Shown here piece after piece: positions 43,011-52,246 of a stretch of 64,000 nt of DNA (position 1 is the first letter of the stretch; every line of letters begins with the position of its first letter). The notes beneath the pieces were generated by a model. That model was given only the letters and a program-made list of their open reading frames with translations. It was not told the DNA's origin and did not search any database. Source of the DNA: Streptomyces marispadix (GTDB lineage: Bacteria > Actinomycetota > Actinomycetes > Streptomycetales > Streptomycetaceae); the NCBI RefSeq assembly GCF_022524345.1, contig NZ_JAKWJU010000002.1:1426001-1490000 (forward strand), written 5' to 3'. Made by a program: the position numbers and the translations under genes.

Positions 43011-46010
43011 ATGTACGGGGGCGGGGACGACGGCGGTCGGGGGGCACGGGGATGGCGGCGGCCGTTTCCGGACGGCGAGGGGTCGGATCCCTTTCTGCGG
43101 AGGTTCAAGGAAGCGGTGGTGCCCGGCAGCCGGCGGCGGGCGCTGCGCGAGGACGTACTGCCCGTCCTGGTGCTGGACACCACGGGCACGGACGCACACA
43201 GCACCGCACGGCGCGCGGAGCGGACGCTCGACGGGCTGGAGGACACGCTCACCCGCGGCGGGCGCACGGGCCGTGACATCACCGACGGTCCCGAAGGCTC
43301 CCACGGGCGGGACGGAGGGAGCCGGCGGGGCGCCCACGGGACACGCGACAGGGACGACAGCCGCGAGGGCGTCTTCGACCGTTTCGACGCCGCCGCCGGC
43401 GAACGCCTCGCCCCGTATGCGAGGTTGAGGCCCGGCGCGGGCGGCAGACCGGGCACGCCCGCGACCGGCGCGACCGGCACGGGTGCGACCGGCACAGGCG
43501 TACCCGGCACAGGCGTACCCGGCACCGGATATCTGGCCCTGAGGGCCGGTGAGGAGCTGCGGGCGAACACCCCCCGCAAGGGCACGCCGCTGCCGAACCG
43601 CAATCTGCGCCTGATGACGGACCTCACCGAGGGCATCCGCGAGCGCCCCAACGACCCCGTGCCGAGCGGCCGGGAGCTGCGCGACCGTGCGTACAGTCTG
43701 CGCGCGGAGGAGGCCGACGGCGGGCTGCTGCACTGGCTGGCCCGCTTCTCCGACGTCCAGTTCTCGGGCCCGCTGGCGTGGCTGGGCGATCTGGTCGCGC
43801 TGTTCGGAAAGTCGGTGCTCTACCGGTTCCCGCGCTGGTGCTGGACCTCGTGGTGGACGCGGCGGCTGCTGCGCTCGAAGCACAACTGGTACGAGCAGTG
43901 GCGGCGGATGGGCAGGACCGGCGAGTCCGTATTCGAGAAGGTCGCTCAGCTTCTGACGCGTCAGTCGGAGCGGCTGGGCCGGGACGACGAGGAGGCGGCG
44001 CGGGCGGCGCACCGGGACCTTGAGGAGCTGCTGCTGCGTGCGCTGCTGGCGGATCTGCGGGACGCGGGGCCCGGCAGGTTCGGTCCGCGTGCACGCCGCC
44101 GGCGTACGAGGCGGGTGATGCTGCTCGAACTGCCGTCGGCGGGCGAGCCGGGGGCGGACGCGGCGGGGGGCTTCCTGCGGGCGCTGAGGAACACCGCGTC
44201 CGCTCCGGGCAGGGCGTCGCTGCTGGTGGCCGCGGCGGGCTGTGCTGCGGCGTACCAGGAGGAGGACTGGCGGCGCTGCCAGAACCTGCGGCACGGCGCC
44301 GAGTTGTTCGCGCCCGTGCAGGACGCGGAGGCGCTCGCGCTGCCGCTGCTGATCCCGATGCCGTCGCAGAACTTCGACGAGGAGGGCATCTTCGTCACCC
44401 GCGTCGAGCCCGGCGGCCCCTGGCCGGGCATCACGGCGTCGTCGGAGATCGCCGCCGAAGTCGCCGTCGGCGCCGCGCTGTTGGCGGTGCTGGCCGCGTT
44501 CCTGCCCTGGCCGGGGCAGGACGCCGGGACCGCCTGCTGGGACGGCCGATATGTGAAGGGCGCGCACGTTCCCGAGCCGCTGCCCGCGAACGCCACGGCG
44601 AAGAACACCGCACGCACGCAGTACGACAGCGTCGTCGAGCACATCCGCCAGCTCAACGACGAGGCCGTGCGTTCGGAGCGCAAGGCCGACGAGCACAGCC
44701 GCAGCACCGTGCGCAGGGTCGTATATCTGGGCGCGACCGTGCCCTCCGATCCGGAGGAGGCCATCGACAACGGGGCCGTACCCGAACTGCGGGGTCTGCT
44801 GCTGGCCCAGCGCAGGCTGAACCAGGAGGCCGTCGAGGACCGCGCGAACCGGGTGCGGCTCTACGTCGACGTCCGCGACACGGGGCGCGACTTCGCCGAC
44901 GCGGAGGAGGAGGCCCGCCGCGTGGTGAAGGAGGCCGAGCGCTACAAGGACAGCGAGGACCACCGGACCGTGATCGGCGTCGTCGGCTTCTCCGAGAGCC
45001 GTCGCGAGACCCGTAAGGCGGCGGCCGTGCTCGACGAGGGGCAGGTGCCGTCCATCGGTACGACCGCGACAGCCGACGCGATGCAGCGCGACCCGCGGAC
45101 GGGGAAGGCGCTCACCTACTACCGGCCCATGTCGCCCGACAACGGCCGCGAATCGCGGATCGCGGCGTCCTTCGCGCACTCCGAGCGGGTCGTCGCCGAC
45201 GACGGCGGGCAGTGCGAGTACGCGAGGCGTGCGCTGGTGGTCGAGGAGCCCGGCGATCTGTTCAGCGAGGAGATGAGCCGCAAGTTCGCCGGGGAGTTCG
45301 GCGAGGGCGCGGAGCGGCTGCCGCTGGCGGGCGGCGGTGAGGGCGGCGGCTACACACCCGTCGGGGTCGCCAAGACCGTATGCGAACGCATCCGGCAGGA
45401 ACCGCGCACGGTGGTCTACTGGGCGGCCCGCGTAAGGAACTTCTCCGCCTTCGTCAACGCCTACGGACCGGACTCCGGCTGCGGCGGCCTGCCCCGGAAG
45501 CTCACGGTCCTCGGCAGCAACGAGCTGACCAGCACGGCGCTGCGCGGCAAGTACAAGGAGCCGTGGCTGAGGCTGTATCACAGCGTCCATGTGCTGCCGG
45601 AGCGGCATCCGGACAGCAACGGGCAGGCGGACAGGCTCTTCCGCGAGTACGTCGACAACTACACGGCGGACGACCCCTGGCTCAACGACGGCCATGTGGC
45701 CCTCGCGCACGACGCGTTGAAGGTGCTGTCGACGGCGGCGGACGACGCGCTGTCGTCCACCGGCACGGCGTACACGGATCTGGTGAAGGCCAAGCTGGAC
45801 GAGGAGATCGCCTTCCAGGGCGCGAGCGGCGCCATCCGCTTCCCCGAGCTGCACGGTTCCAGGCCGCCGGTGGACAAGGCGATCACGATTCTTCACGCCA
45901 CGGCGAAGGGGCCCGAAGTCGCCCTGCACTGCGGTGCGTTCAAGGAGAACGAGCCGCCCGTGAGCCGCTGGGGGCCGGGCGGGGCTCATCCTTGTCCGGC
46001 GGACGGCTGA
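43011..46010 (+). CDS. large membrane protein with degenerate NTPase-like N-terminus and periplasmic-binding-like C-terminus
   Basis: A 999-residue protein. The N-terminal region (LPVLVLDTTGT near residue 50, plus VMLLELPSAG and SLLVAAAGCAAAYQ) suggests a P-loop NTPase-like fold whose Walker A lacks the usual GKT. A Gly/Thr/Ala linker near residues 160-180 comes from 15-base nucleotide repeats. One membrane span (AAEVAVGAALLAVLAAFLPW, near 490) separates it from an outer domain like type 1 periplasmic amino-acid-binding proteins: VVYLGATVPSDPEE, VIGVVGFSESRRETRKAAAVL, VPSIGTTATADAM. It could sense an extracellular ligand and signal inward. Function is not established. Confidence 0.75.
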   Translation: MYGGGDDGGRGARGWRRPFPDGEGSDPFLRRFKEAVVPGSRRRALREDVLPVLVLDTTGTDAHSTARRAERTLDGLEDTLTRGGRTGRDITDGPEGSHGRDGGSRRGAHGTRDRDDSREGVFDRFDAAAGERLAPYARLRPGAGGRPGTPATGATGTGATGTGVPGTGVPGTGYLALRAGEELRANTPRKGTPLPNRNLRLMTDLTEGIRERPNDPVPSGRELRDRAYSLRAEEADGGLLHWLARFSDVQFSGPLAWLGDLVALFGKSVLYRFPRWCWTSWWTRRLLRSKHNWYEQWRRMGRTGESVFEKVAQLLTRQSERLGRDDEEAARAAHRDLEELLLRALLADLRDAGPGRFGPRARRRRTRRVMLLELPSAGEPGADAAGGFLRALRNTASAPGRASLLVAAAGCAAAYQEEDWRRCQNLRHGAELFAPVQDAEALALPLLIPMPSQNFDEEGIFVTRVEPGGPWPGITASSEIAAEVAVGAALLAVLAAFLPWPGQDAGTACWDGRYVKGAHVPEPLPANATAKNTARTQYDSVVEHIRQLNDEAVRSERKADEHSRSTVRRVVYLGATVPSDPEEAIDNGAVPELRGLLLAQRRLNQEAVEDRANRVRLYVDVRDTGRDFADAEEEARRVVKEAERYKDSEDHRTVIGVVGFSESRRETRKAAAVLDEGQVPSIGTTATADAMQRDPRTGKALTYYRPMSPDNGRESRIAASFAHSERVVADDGGQCEYARRALVVEEPGDLFSEEMSRKFAGEFGEGAERLPLAGGGEGGGYTPVGVAKTVCERIRQEPRTVVYWAARVRNFSAFVNAYGPDSGCGGLPRKLTVLGSNELTSTALRGKYKEPWLRLYHSVHVLPERHPDSNGQADRLFREYVDNYTADDPWLNDGHVALAHDALKVLSTAADDALSSTGTAYTDLVKAKLDEEIAFQGASGAIRFPELHGSRPPVDKAITILHATAKGPEVALHCGAFKENEPPVSRWGPGGAHPCPADG

Positions 46011-46138
46011 ACCGGAGCCGGCGTGTGGAGGACGGTGACGCAAGCCGACGTGGAGGACGGTGACGTAAGACCGCCGGGCCGGGGTCGGGGGCGCGGCCGG
46101 GTCCGGGGTGCGGCAGGGGCGCCCGGCGTCGTCGGGGG

Positions 46139-46852
46139 TCAATCCGCCCCGGCGCCACGGGCGTTGGCGAGCATGGCGCGCAGCGCCCGCTCCTCGAAGG
46201 GCGTGAGCCGTCCCGCCCCCGCGGCGTCCGCGTAGCCGCCGTTGGGTGAGCACATCACAGGCTTCACCCCGTCCGGGCCCGTGGCGCACTCGTAGCGCCC
46301 GGCCTCGCCGTCGCCGTCCAGGTCGAGGTTGGGGTGGTCGAGGCCGAGGGTGTGCAGCATCTCGTGGACGAAGGTGTTGCGCAGCTCGTGCGGTGCCATG
46401 TGCCAGGTCCCGTCGAAGTACTCGCTGTCCATGGTCACCACTCCGCCTGAGGCGACGCCCTTCGCGGGGTGCGGGCAGGGCAGGCCCTTGCTGTAGCCGC
46501 CCCGGCCCAGCGGCCGGTAGGTCTGCGTGTACTGGATGTGCCCCCACGGAGGGCATCTGGCCGGGTCCACACGCTCCACTCCTCCGAGGACGATCCGCAC
46601 CCCCGCCGCCCTCATCTGTGTGACGGCCCCGGTCAGATACGGGGTGTACCGCTTCTTCAGCCGTGCGGAGGCGAAGGTGACGGTGTACGTACGCGAGGGG
46701 CTGACCGAGGTCACTCCCAGACGTTCGGCCACCCGGAAGCCCGTGCCCGCGAGGGTCCGCGGCGGAGCGGCGCCGGCGGGCGTCACTCCGAAGGCACACA
46801 TGACGGCGATCGCGGCACCGGCCGCGGCACCTGTCCTCAGCATGTCGCTCAT
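46139..46852 (-). CDS. secreted metzincin-type zinc metalloprotease
   Basis: A 237-residue exported protein. The signal peptide runs from MSDMLRTGAAAGAAIAVMCA to the AGAAP cleavage site. The mature part has HEMLHTLGLDH, the HExxHxxGxxH zinc motif of metzincins, followed by NLDLDGDGEAGRYECATG, and a later PVMCSPNGG that could serve as the Met turn. Paired cysteines suggest disulfides. It starts at ATG 46852 with AGGAG upstream. The N-terminal propeptide-like part resembles DUF3152-type proteins. Its substrate is unknown. Confidence 0.85.
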   Translation of the reverse strand: MSDMLRTGAAAGAAIAVMCAFGVTPAGAAPPRTLAGTGFRVAERLGVTSVSPSRTYTVTFASARLKKRYTPYLTGAVTQMRAAGVRIVLGGVERVDPARCPPWGHIQYTQTYRPLGRGGYSKGLPCPHPAKGVASGGVVTMDSEYFDGTWHMAPHELRNTFVHEMLHTLGLDHPNLDLDGDGEAGRYECATGPDGVKPVMCSPNGGYADAAGAGRLTPFEERALRAMLANARGAGAD

Positions 46853-47196
46853 GGCTGATCCGCTCCTGTGAAGTTGTACGAGGGGGGTAATGCCGAGCCC
46901 GGGTCCGAGCAGGAGCCCGGGGCGGCGGGGTGAGAAGCGGTGAGGGCGGCGGAAGGCGGGCGCGAGGGCGCGTCGGGCCTTCGGCAGCGTTTCGCCCGGT
47001 TTCTTCCCGATCGGTTGATTGCTGCCCATGGCTTGCGCCCGTCATGCCCATGACGGGGCATCCACGGGCACATGCCTTCCAGGACCAGCCTCGGGGTACG
47101 GGTTCGCGGACCCCGCACGGCCGTGCACCGCAGGCGACCGGCCGCCGCCGTTCGTAGATTGGAGGGACCAGCCGACATCGAACTTGGCAGGAGCCG
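46853..47196. other. 344-base divergent intergenic region
   Basis: It lies between the metalloprotease and SpoIIE-type genes. It holds the two ribosome sites (AGGAG on each strand) and a possible -10 (TAGATT near 47155) for the phosphatase gene. No other feature is seen. Confidence 0.4.
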
Positions 47197-48438
47197 GTGA
47201 CGGGATCGGAGATCGACTACGCCGCCATCTTCGCGGCCTTGCCCAGCCCCTATGTGGTGCTCGACCCGGATCTGGTCATCCGGGACGTCAACCGTGTCTA
47301 TCTGCGGTCGACCGGGCGCTCCCGCGAGGGCCTGCTGGGCCAGTACTTCTTCGACGCGTTCCCGCCGAATCCCCGGGAAGCCGTCTCGGAGGGCGTGCAG
47401 AAGCTGAGGTCGTCGCTGCTGAGAGCCGTGGAGGGGGGCAGGGTCGACAGCATGGCGCCGGTGAAGTACGACATCCCCGTCGCCAGCCGCCCGGGAGTCT
47501 TCGAGGAGCGCTGGTGGTCGCCGATCAACACCCCGGTGCTCGACGGGGACGGCAACGTCGTCTGGGTCATCCACCGCGTCGAGGACGTGACCGCTTTCGT
47601 ACACGCACGGCGGAGCGCCCGCGCCGAGGAACAAGCGCCCCAGCGGCACGAGGGCAGGGCGGCGGAGATCTACACCCGCGCCCAGGAGCTGGAGACCCTC
47701 AACGACGAGCTGCGGATGGCGCACGACCGTGAGAGCCGGGTGGCGCTCACGCTTCAGGAAGCGCTGCTGTACTCGCCCGACCTTCCGCGCGCCGGAGTCG
47801 CCGTGCGCTATCTCCCGGCCGTCGGCACGCTCAATGTGTGCGGCGACTGGTACGACGTCACGGATGTGCCGGAGGTCGGAGGGTTCACGGCCGCGGTAGG
47901 TGACGTCGTGGGACACGGCCTGGAGGCGGCCGGGGTGATGGGGATGCTGCGCAGCGCGCTGAACGCCGCCATGCGCGCCACGGCCAGCCCCGCGCGGGCG
48001 CTTCAGATCCTCGGCCTGTACGCGAACTCCGTCGAGGGCGCGCAGTCCGCGACCGCCGTGAAAGTCAGGGTCGACAGCGGACGGCAGACGATCACCTACA
48101 GCAGCGCGGGGCATCTTCCGCCCGTGCTGATGCACGCGGCCGGTGACTGCGAGCTGCTGGACCAGGCCACGGACCCGCCGCTGGCGACACGTTCCGAGCA
48201 CGAGCCGCGGCCGGAGGCCCGAGCCCACTACGACCCCGGTGACTGCCTGATCCTCTACACCGACGGGCTGGTGGAACGCCGGGACGAGAGCATCGACGAG
48301 GGCATCGGCCGGCTGACCGAAGTCCTGGCCTCCTGCGCGGGCGGCGACGCCGAGGAGGTCGCGGACGAGGTGCTGGCCGGCATGGGCGTCATGGAGGGCG
48401 CCGCCGACGACATCGCCCTGGTCATCATCAGTCTCTGA
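47197..48438 (+). CDS. PAS-domain SpoIIE-type PP2C phosphatase
   Basis: A 413-residue cytoplasmic signalling protein. Residues 1-120 form a PAS domain (FAALPSPYVVLDPDLVIRDVNRVYLRSTGRSREGLLG). A coiled coil (EIYTRAQELETLNDELRMAHDRE) leads to the SpoIIE phosphatase domain: VCGDWYDVTDVPEVGGFTAAVGDVVGHG with metal-binding Asp residues, SSAGHLPPVLM and LYTDGLVERRDE, ending in DDIALVI. It probably dephosphorylates an anti-sigma factor antagonist in response to a small ligand or redox signal. GTG 47197 follows AGGAGCC. No antagonist gene adjoins. Confidence 0.9.
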   Translation: MTGSEIDYAAIFAALPSPYVVLDPDLVIRDVNRVYLRSTGRSREGLLGQYFFDAFPPNPREAVSEGVQKLRSSLLRAVEGGRVDSMAPVKYDIPVASRPGVFEERWWSPINTPVLDGDGNVVWVIHRVEDVTAFVHARRSARAEEQAPQRHEGRAAEIYTRAQELETLNDELRMAHDRESRVALTLQEALLYSPDLPRAGVAVRYLPAVGTLNVCGDWYDVTDVPEVGGFTAAVGDVVGHGLEAAGVMGMLRSALNAAMRATASPARALQILGLYANSVEGAQSATAVKVRVDSGRQTITYSSAGHLPPVLMHAAGDCELLDQATDPPLATRSEHEPRPEARAHYDPGDCLILYTDGLVERRDESIDEGIGRLTEVLASCAGGDAEEVADEVLAGMGVMEGAADDIALVIISL

Positions 48439-48614
48439 CCGTTCTGCGAACTCGCGTGCCGCCGGGGGCAGTCGACGTCCGGCTGGGGCGCCCCGCCCGA
48501 TCCGGCGCAGGCGGAACCGCCGCGCTCCGCCTCCCCGTGTGCTTCCCGGGGCCCGTACCCCATACGCTGCTCGGCGTCGTACCCGTCGTACCCGTCGTAC
48601 CCGAGGAGACCGCC

Positions 48615-49415
48615 GTGCTCGTGCTGCTGCCACCGTCCGAGGGCAAGGCCGACGGAGGCAGGGGACGCCCCTTCGAACCGGACGCGCTGTCGCTGCCGGG
48701 CCTGGCCCCGGCCCGGGAGCGGGTCCTCGACGAACTCGTGACGCTCTGCTCCGCCGACGAGGAGAAGGCCCGGGAGGTGCTGGGGCTGAGCGAGGGCCTG
48801 CGGGGCGAGATCGCCAGGAACGCCGCTCTGCGCTCGGCGCCCGCGCGGCCCGCGGGTGAGATCTACACCGGCGTCCTCTACGACGCGCTCGGCCTGGCCA
48901 CGCTCAGCCCCGCGGCCAAGCGGCGGGCGGCGAGGTCGCTGCTGGTCTTCTCGGGCCTGTGGGGCGCGGTCGGCGTCAAGGACCGCATCCCTCCGTACCG
49001 CTGCTCCGGAGGCGTGCGGCTGCCGGGCCTCGGCGCGCTGAGCGCCCACTGGCGGGAGCCCCTGGCGGCGGCGCTGCCGGAGGCGGCCGGAACGGGCCCG
49101 GTGCTCGATCTGCGTTCGACGGCGTATGCGCAGATGTGGCGGCCCAAGGGTGAGACGGCCGAACGCACCGTCACCGTAAGGGTGTTGCAGTCGTCCGTGG
49201 TGGACGGCGTCGAGAAGCGCACCGTGGTCAGCCACTTCAACAAGGCGACGAAGGGCCGGATCGTGCGGGCCCTGCTGGAGAGCGGCACGGCGCCCGCCAC
49301 CCCGGCGGCACTGGTCGACGCCGTTCGCGGACTCGGTTACGTGGTCGAGGAGCCGCCGGAGGGACGGAAGCCGGGGAGGCCGCGGGCGGTGGACGTGGTG
49401 GTCTCCGAGCTGTAG
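48615..49415 (+). CDS. yaaA: YaaA/DUF328 family peroxide stress protein
   Basis: A 266-residue protein of the YaaA family, which in E. coli limits free iron and oxidative damage and binds DNA. The signature LVLLPPSEGKA opens the protein, with IYTGVLYDALG, LLVFSGLWGAV, LDLRSTAYAQMWRP and VVSHFNKATKGRIVRALLE further on. The GTG at 48615 is chosen since the conserved sequence starts directly after it and GAGGAG precedes it. Three 9-base units (CGTCGTACC, 48575-48601) lie just upstream of the ribosome site. Confidence 0.9.
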   Translation: MLVLLPPSEGKADGGRGRPFEPDALSLPGLAPARERVLDELVTLCSADEEKAREVLGLSEGLRGEIARNAALRSAPARPAGEIYTGVLYDALGLATLSPAAKRRAARSLLVFSGLWGAVGVKDRIPPYRCSGGVRLPGLGALSAHWREPLAAALPEAAGTGPVLDLRSTAYAQMWRPKGETAERTVTVRVLQSSVVDGVEKRTVVSHFNKATKGRIVRALLESGTAPATPAALVDAVRGLGYVVEEPPEGRKPGRPRAVDVVVSEL

Positions 49416-49467
49416 GCCGCCGAGGCAGGGGCAGTCCGGCGATCACCCACAGCCCAATTGCATGGTG

Positions 49468-49483
49468 CGCAACGCTCGTTGCG
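49468..49483. promoter_or_regulatory. palindrome upstream of KDPG aldolase, candidate operator
   Basis: CGCAACG-CT-CGTTGCG is a perfect 7-base inverted repeat, extended by a further matched pair on each side with one mismatch. It lies 31 bases before the eda ATG and after the yaaA stop. It is a candidate site for an IclR- or GntR-type sugar acid regulator. Confidence 0.45.
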
Positions 49484-49514
49484 TATCCCGTTCCTACGGG
49501 GAGAGGATGCCGCC

Positions 49515-50171
49515 ATGGCTCCCTCCCCCGCCGGCTCCGTACCGCCCTCAGGTTCCGGCTCGCTGCTGGACCTGGCGCCCGTGATCCCCGTCGTAGTACT
49601 CGACGACGCCGCCGACGCCGCACCGCTGGCACGCGCACTGGTCGAGGGCGGACTGCCGGTCGTCGAGGTGACGCTGCGTACGGCCGCGGCGGTGGACGCG
49701 ATCCGGGCGATCACCGAGGAGGTGCCGGAAGCCGTCGTCGGCGCGGGCACCGTACTCACCCCCGAGCAGGCGGAGGAGGCCGTGGACGCGGGCGCGGGCT
49801 TCCTCGTCAGTCCCGGATGGACGGACCGGCTGCTGGAGGGGATGCGGGGCTGCGGGGTGCCCGTGCTGCCCGGCGTCTCCACGGCGTCGGAGGTGATCGC
49901 CCTGCTGGAGCGGGGGGTGACGGAGATGAAGTTCTTCCCCGCGGAGCCCGCCGGAGGTGCCCCCTACCTCAGTGCTCTCGCCTCGCCGCTCCCCCGCGCA
50001 CGCTTCTGCCCGACGGGCGGCATCGACGCGGCTCGGGCGCCCCGCTATCTCGCGCTGCCCAACGTCGGCTGCGTGGGCGGCACTTGGATGGTGCCGGGCG
50101 ATGCGCTCGCCGCCCGTGACTGGTCCCGGGTCCGGCGGCTCGCGGAGGGCGCCGCGGCCCTGCGGGGCTGA
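49515..50171 (+). CDS. eda: 2-dehydro-3-deoxy-phosphogluconate aldolase / 4-hydroxy-2-oxoglutarate aldolase
   Basis: A 218-residue class I aldolase that cleaves KDPG to pyruvate and glyceraldehyde-3-phosphate. The catalytic lysine is K139 in TEMKFFPAE, with the base Glu E51 in VVEVTLRT, GAGTVL for phosphate contacts and CPTGGI near the end. It starts at ATG 49515 after GGGGAGAGGA. It follows yaaA in the same direction after 99 bases that contain a palindrome. No KDG kinase or dehydratase gene adjoins. Confidence 0.9.
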   Translation: MAPSPAGSVPPSGSGSLLDLAPVIPVVVLDDAADAAPLARALVEGGLPVVEVTLRTAAAVDAIRAITEEVPEAVVGAGTVLTPEQAEEAVDAGAGFLVSPGWTDRLLEGMRGCGVPVLPGVSTASEVIALLERGVTEMKFFPAEPAGGAPYLSALASPLPRARFCPTGGIDAARAPRYLALPNVGCVGGTWMVPGDALAARDWSRVRRLAEGAAALRG

Positions 50172-50279
50172 GACCCTACGCATAGGCCCGTGCGCGGCGG
50201 GCGCACCCGCACGGTGAGTACGGAGACCCGGCCCGGCCCCGGCCCCCTTACGCCCCCCGCAAGCTCGGCCCCGGTGCCC

Positions 50280-51503
50280 TCAGCGCAGGTGACTGGTGTC
50301 GTTCAGCAGCCGCAGCGACGCGTTGCCGTCCGCGTAGTAGGCGATCGCCGAGAGGCAGGCCGCCGACAGCTCCATGCGGAACAGCGCGATGGGCGGTGCC
50401 TCCAGCGCCAGCCGTACGAGCGTCTTCACCGGTGTGACATGAGTGACCAGCAGCACGGTCCTGCCCGAGTAGCGGGCCAGCAGCCGGTCCCTTGTCACGG
50501 CGACGCGTTCCGCGACCGTCGCGAAGCTCTCACCGCCGCCGGTCGGGCGGGCGTCCGTAGAGTCCAGCCACTTCTCCAGGTCGTCGGGGTAGCGCTCGCG
50601 CACCTCGGCGAACGTGAGCCCCTCCCAGGCCCCGAAGTCGGCCTCCCGCAGGCCCTCGTCGACACGTACCTTCAGCCCGGTGCGTTCGGCGACGGCGGAC
50701 GCCGTCTCCTGGCAGCGGCGCATCGGCGAGGTGACGATCGCCTGGAGCGTGCCGCGTGCGGCGAGCAGTTCACCGGCGGCGTGCGCCTGGCGCCAGCCCG
50801 CCGGGGAGAGTTCGGGATCGGTGCCGCCGCTGCCGGAGAAGCGCTTCTCGGGAGTGAGCGCCGTCTCTCCGTGGCGCAGCAGTACGAACGTCGTGGGTGC
50901 GCCCAGGTCCGGGCCCCAGCCGCTCTGCGGGGCGGCCGTCTCGGCGGCGTCATCGCTCACGGGCACCGGCCGTATCGGTCCCTCGCCGACGCCCGCACCC
51001 GCCCGTGCCGTCTCGTCCGCCGCGTCCAGCTCGGCGGTGGAGACCGCCGCCGACCACTCCTCGCCCCGCTTGCCCGCGTCCATCGCCTCGTTGGCGAGGC
51101 GGTCCGCGTGCTTGTTCTCCGCACGTGGAATCCACTCGTAGCCTGCGACCGCCTCCGGCGGGAAGATGCGCTGTGCCTCGGCGGCCAGCGGACGCATGTC
51201 CGGGTGCTTGATCTTCCAGCGCCCCGACATCTGCTCGACCACGAGCTTGGAGTCCATGCGCACCCGCACCCACGCACCCGGGTCCAGCTCGTATGCGGCA
51301 CGCAGTCCCGCGATCAACCCCCGGTATTCCGCTACGTTGTTGGTGGCGATGCCGATGAACTCCGCCGTCTCACGCAGCACTTCACCGCTCTCGGCGTCCC
51401 GTACGACCGCGCCGTAGCCGGCCGGTCCCGGATTGCCGCGCGAACCGCCGTCCGCCTCCACGACGAAACCGCGGCCCGCACGCACGCCGCCCCCGGCCGC
51501 CAT
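50280..51503 (-). CDS. bifunctional RNase HI / acid phosphatase (CobC-like)
   Basis: A 407-residue fusion known in actinobacteria (homologue of M. tuberculosis Rv2228c). The N-terminal RNase H domain has VEADGGSRGNPGPAG with catalytic D18, NNVAEYRGL with the Glu, and RMDSKLVVEQ with the second Asp; it would remove RNA from RNA-DNA hybrids. After an acidic linker the histidine phosphatase domain shows FVLLRHGETALTPEKRFSG and ends with LLVTHVTPVK; the relatives act on alpha-ribazole phosphate. It abuts the zinc-ribbon gene by one overlapping base in a three-gene operon with it and the Nif3-like gene. Confidence 0.92.
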   Translation of the reverse strand: MAAGGGVRAGRGFVVEADGGSRGNPGPAGYGAVVRDAESGEVLRETAEFIGIATNNVAEYRGLIAGLRAAYELDPGAWVRVRMDSKLVVEQMSGRWKIKHPDMRPLAAEAQRIFPPEAVAGYEWIPRAENKHADRLANEAMDAGKRGEEWSAAVSTAELDAADETARAGAGVGEGPIRPVPVSDDAAETAAPQSGWGPDLGAPTTFVLLRHGETALTPEKRFSGSGGTDPELSPAGWRQAHAAGELLAARGTLQAIVTSPMRRCQETASAVAERTGLKVRVDEGLREADFGAWEGLTFAEVRERYPDDLEKWLDSTDARPTGGGESFATVAERVAVTRDRLLARYSGRTVLLVTHVTPVKTLVRLALEAPPIALFRMELSAACLSAIAYYADGNASLRLLNDTSHLR

Positions 51504-52246
51504 CAGAGCCCGGACTCGGGCGTACGGACCAGGACCCGGCGGCAGTTCTCACACCGCAGCACGGCGTCCTCGGGCGCTTCGCGCACCTCGTTCAGCTCGG
51601 TGATGTTCAGCTCCAACTGGCAGCCCTCACAACGGCGTCGGAACAGCCGGGCGGCGCCCACGCCGCCCTGCTGCTCGCGGATCTTCTCGTAGAGCTTCAG
51701 CAGGTCCTCGGGCACCGAACCGGCCGTGGTCCGCCGCTCCTCGCGCACCGACCCCGACTCCTCGTCGATCTCCCGCAGCGCCTCGTCGCGCCGTGCGACG
51801 GCGTCCTCGGCCTTGGCCTGTACGGCCTCGACGCGCTGCGCGAGTTCCGCGGCGCGCTCGGCGGCGGCCTCGTGGCGCTCCATGACCTCCAGGACCACGT
51901 CCTCGAGGTCTCCCTGGCGCCTGGCGAGGGAGGCGATCTCGCTCTGGAGGTTCTCCAGGTCCTTCGGGTTGGTGACCTGGCCCGAGTCGAGGCGCTTCTG
52001 GTCACGTGCGGCGCGCTGGCGCACCTGGTCGACGTCGGATTCGGCCTTGGCCTGCTCCCGTTCGGTGTCGCTCTCCTCCGTACGGGAGGCGACGAGCAGA
52101 TCGCGGAGCTGGGCGAGGTCCGCCTCCAGCGACTGGATCTCCTCGTGCTCGGGCAGGTTCTTGCGCTTGTGTGCGAGCTGCGTCAGTCGCGTGTCCAGGG
52201 CCTGGACGTCCAGCAGTCGGATCTGATCGGCGGGCGCGGCGTTCAG
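51503..52246 (-). CDS. coiled-coil protein with C-terminal C4 zinc ribbon
   Basis: A 247-residue protein (Rv2229c-like). Long coiled-coil helices cover about residues 15-190, followed by a C4 zinc ribbon: CEGCQLELNIT and CENCRRVLV. No ATG, GTG or TTG gives the conserved N-terminus NAAPADQIRLLDVQALD; a CTG at 52246 does, with AGGAG seven bases upstream, and it overlaps the Nif3 stop as CTGA. So a CTG start is proposed. Role unknown; the conserved linkage with RNase H and Nif3 suggests a nucleic-acid function. Confidence 0.88.
   Translation of the reverse strand: MNAAPADQIRLLDVQALDTRLTQLAHKRKNLPEHEEIQSLEADLAQLRDLLVASRTEESDTEREQAKAESDVDQVRQRAARDQKRLDSGQVTNPKDLENLQSEIASLARRQGDLEDVVLEVMERHEAAAERAAELAQRVEAVQAKAEDAVARRDEALREIDEESGSVREERRTTAGSVPEDLLKLYEKIREQQGGVGAARLFRRRCEGCQLELNITELNEVREAPEDAVLRCENCRRVLVRTPESGL

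Noticed and set aside
42519..47051. 1510-codon minus-strand open frame
   Set aside because: It runs antisense to the 999-residue membrane protein gene and through the metalloprotease gene; composition is Arg/Pro/Gly-rich shadow with no domains.
48575..48601. Three 9-base CGTCGTACC units considered as a regulatory array or CRISPR
   Set aside because: Too short and too few for a CRISPR; it is a simple tandem repeat next to the yaaA ribosome site and is noted only there.
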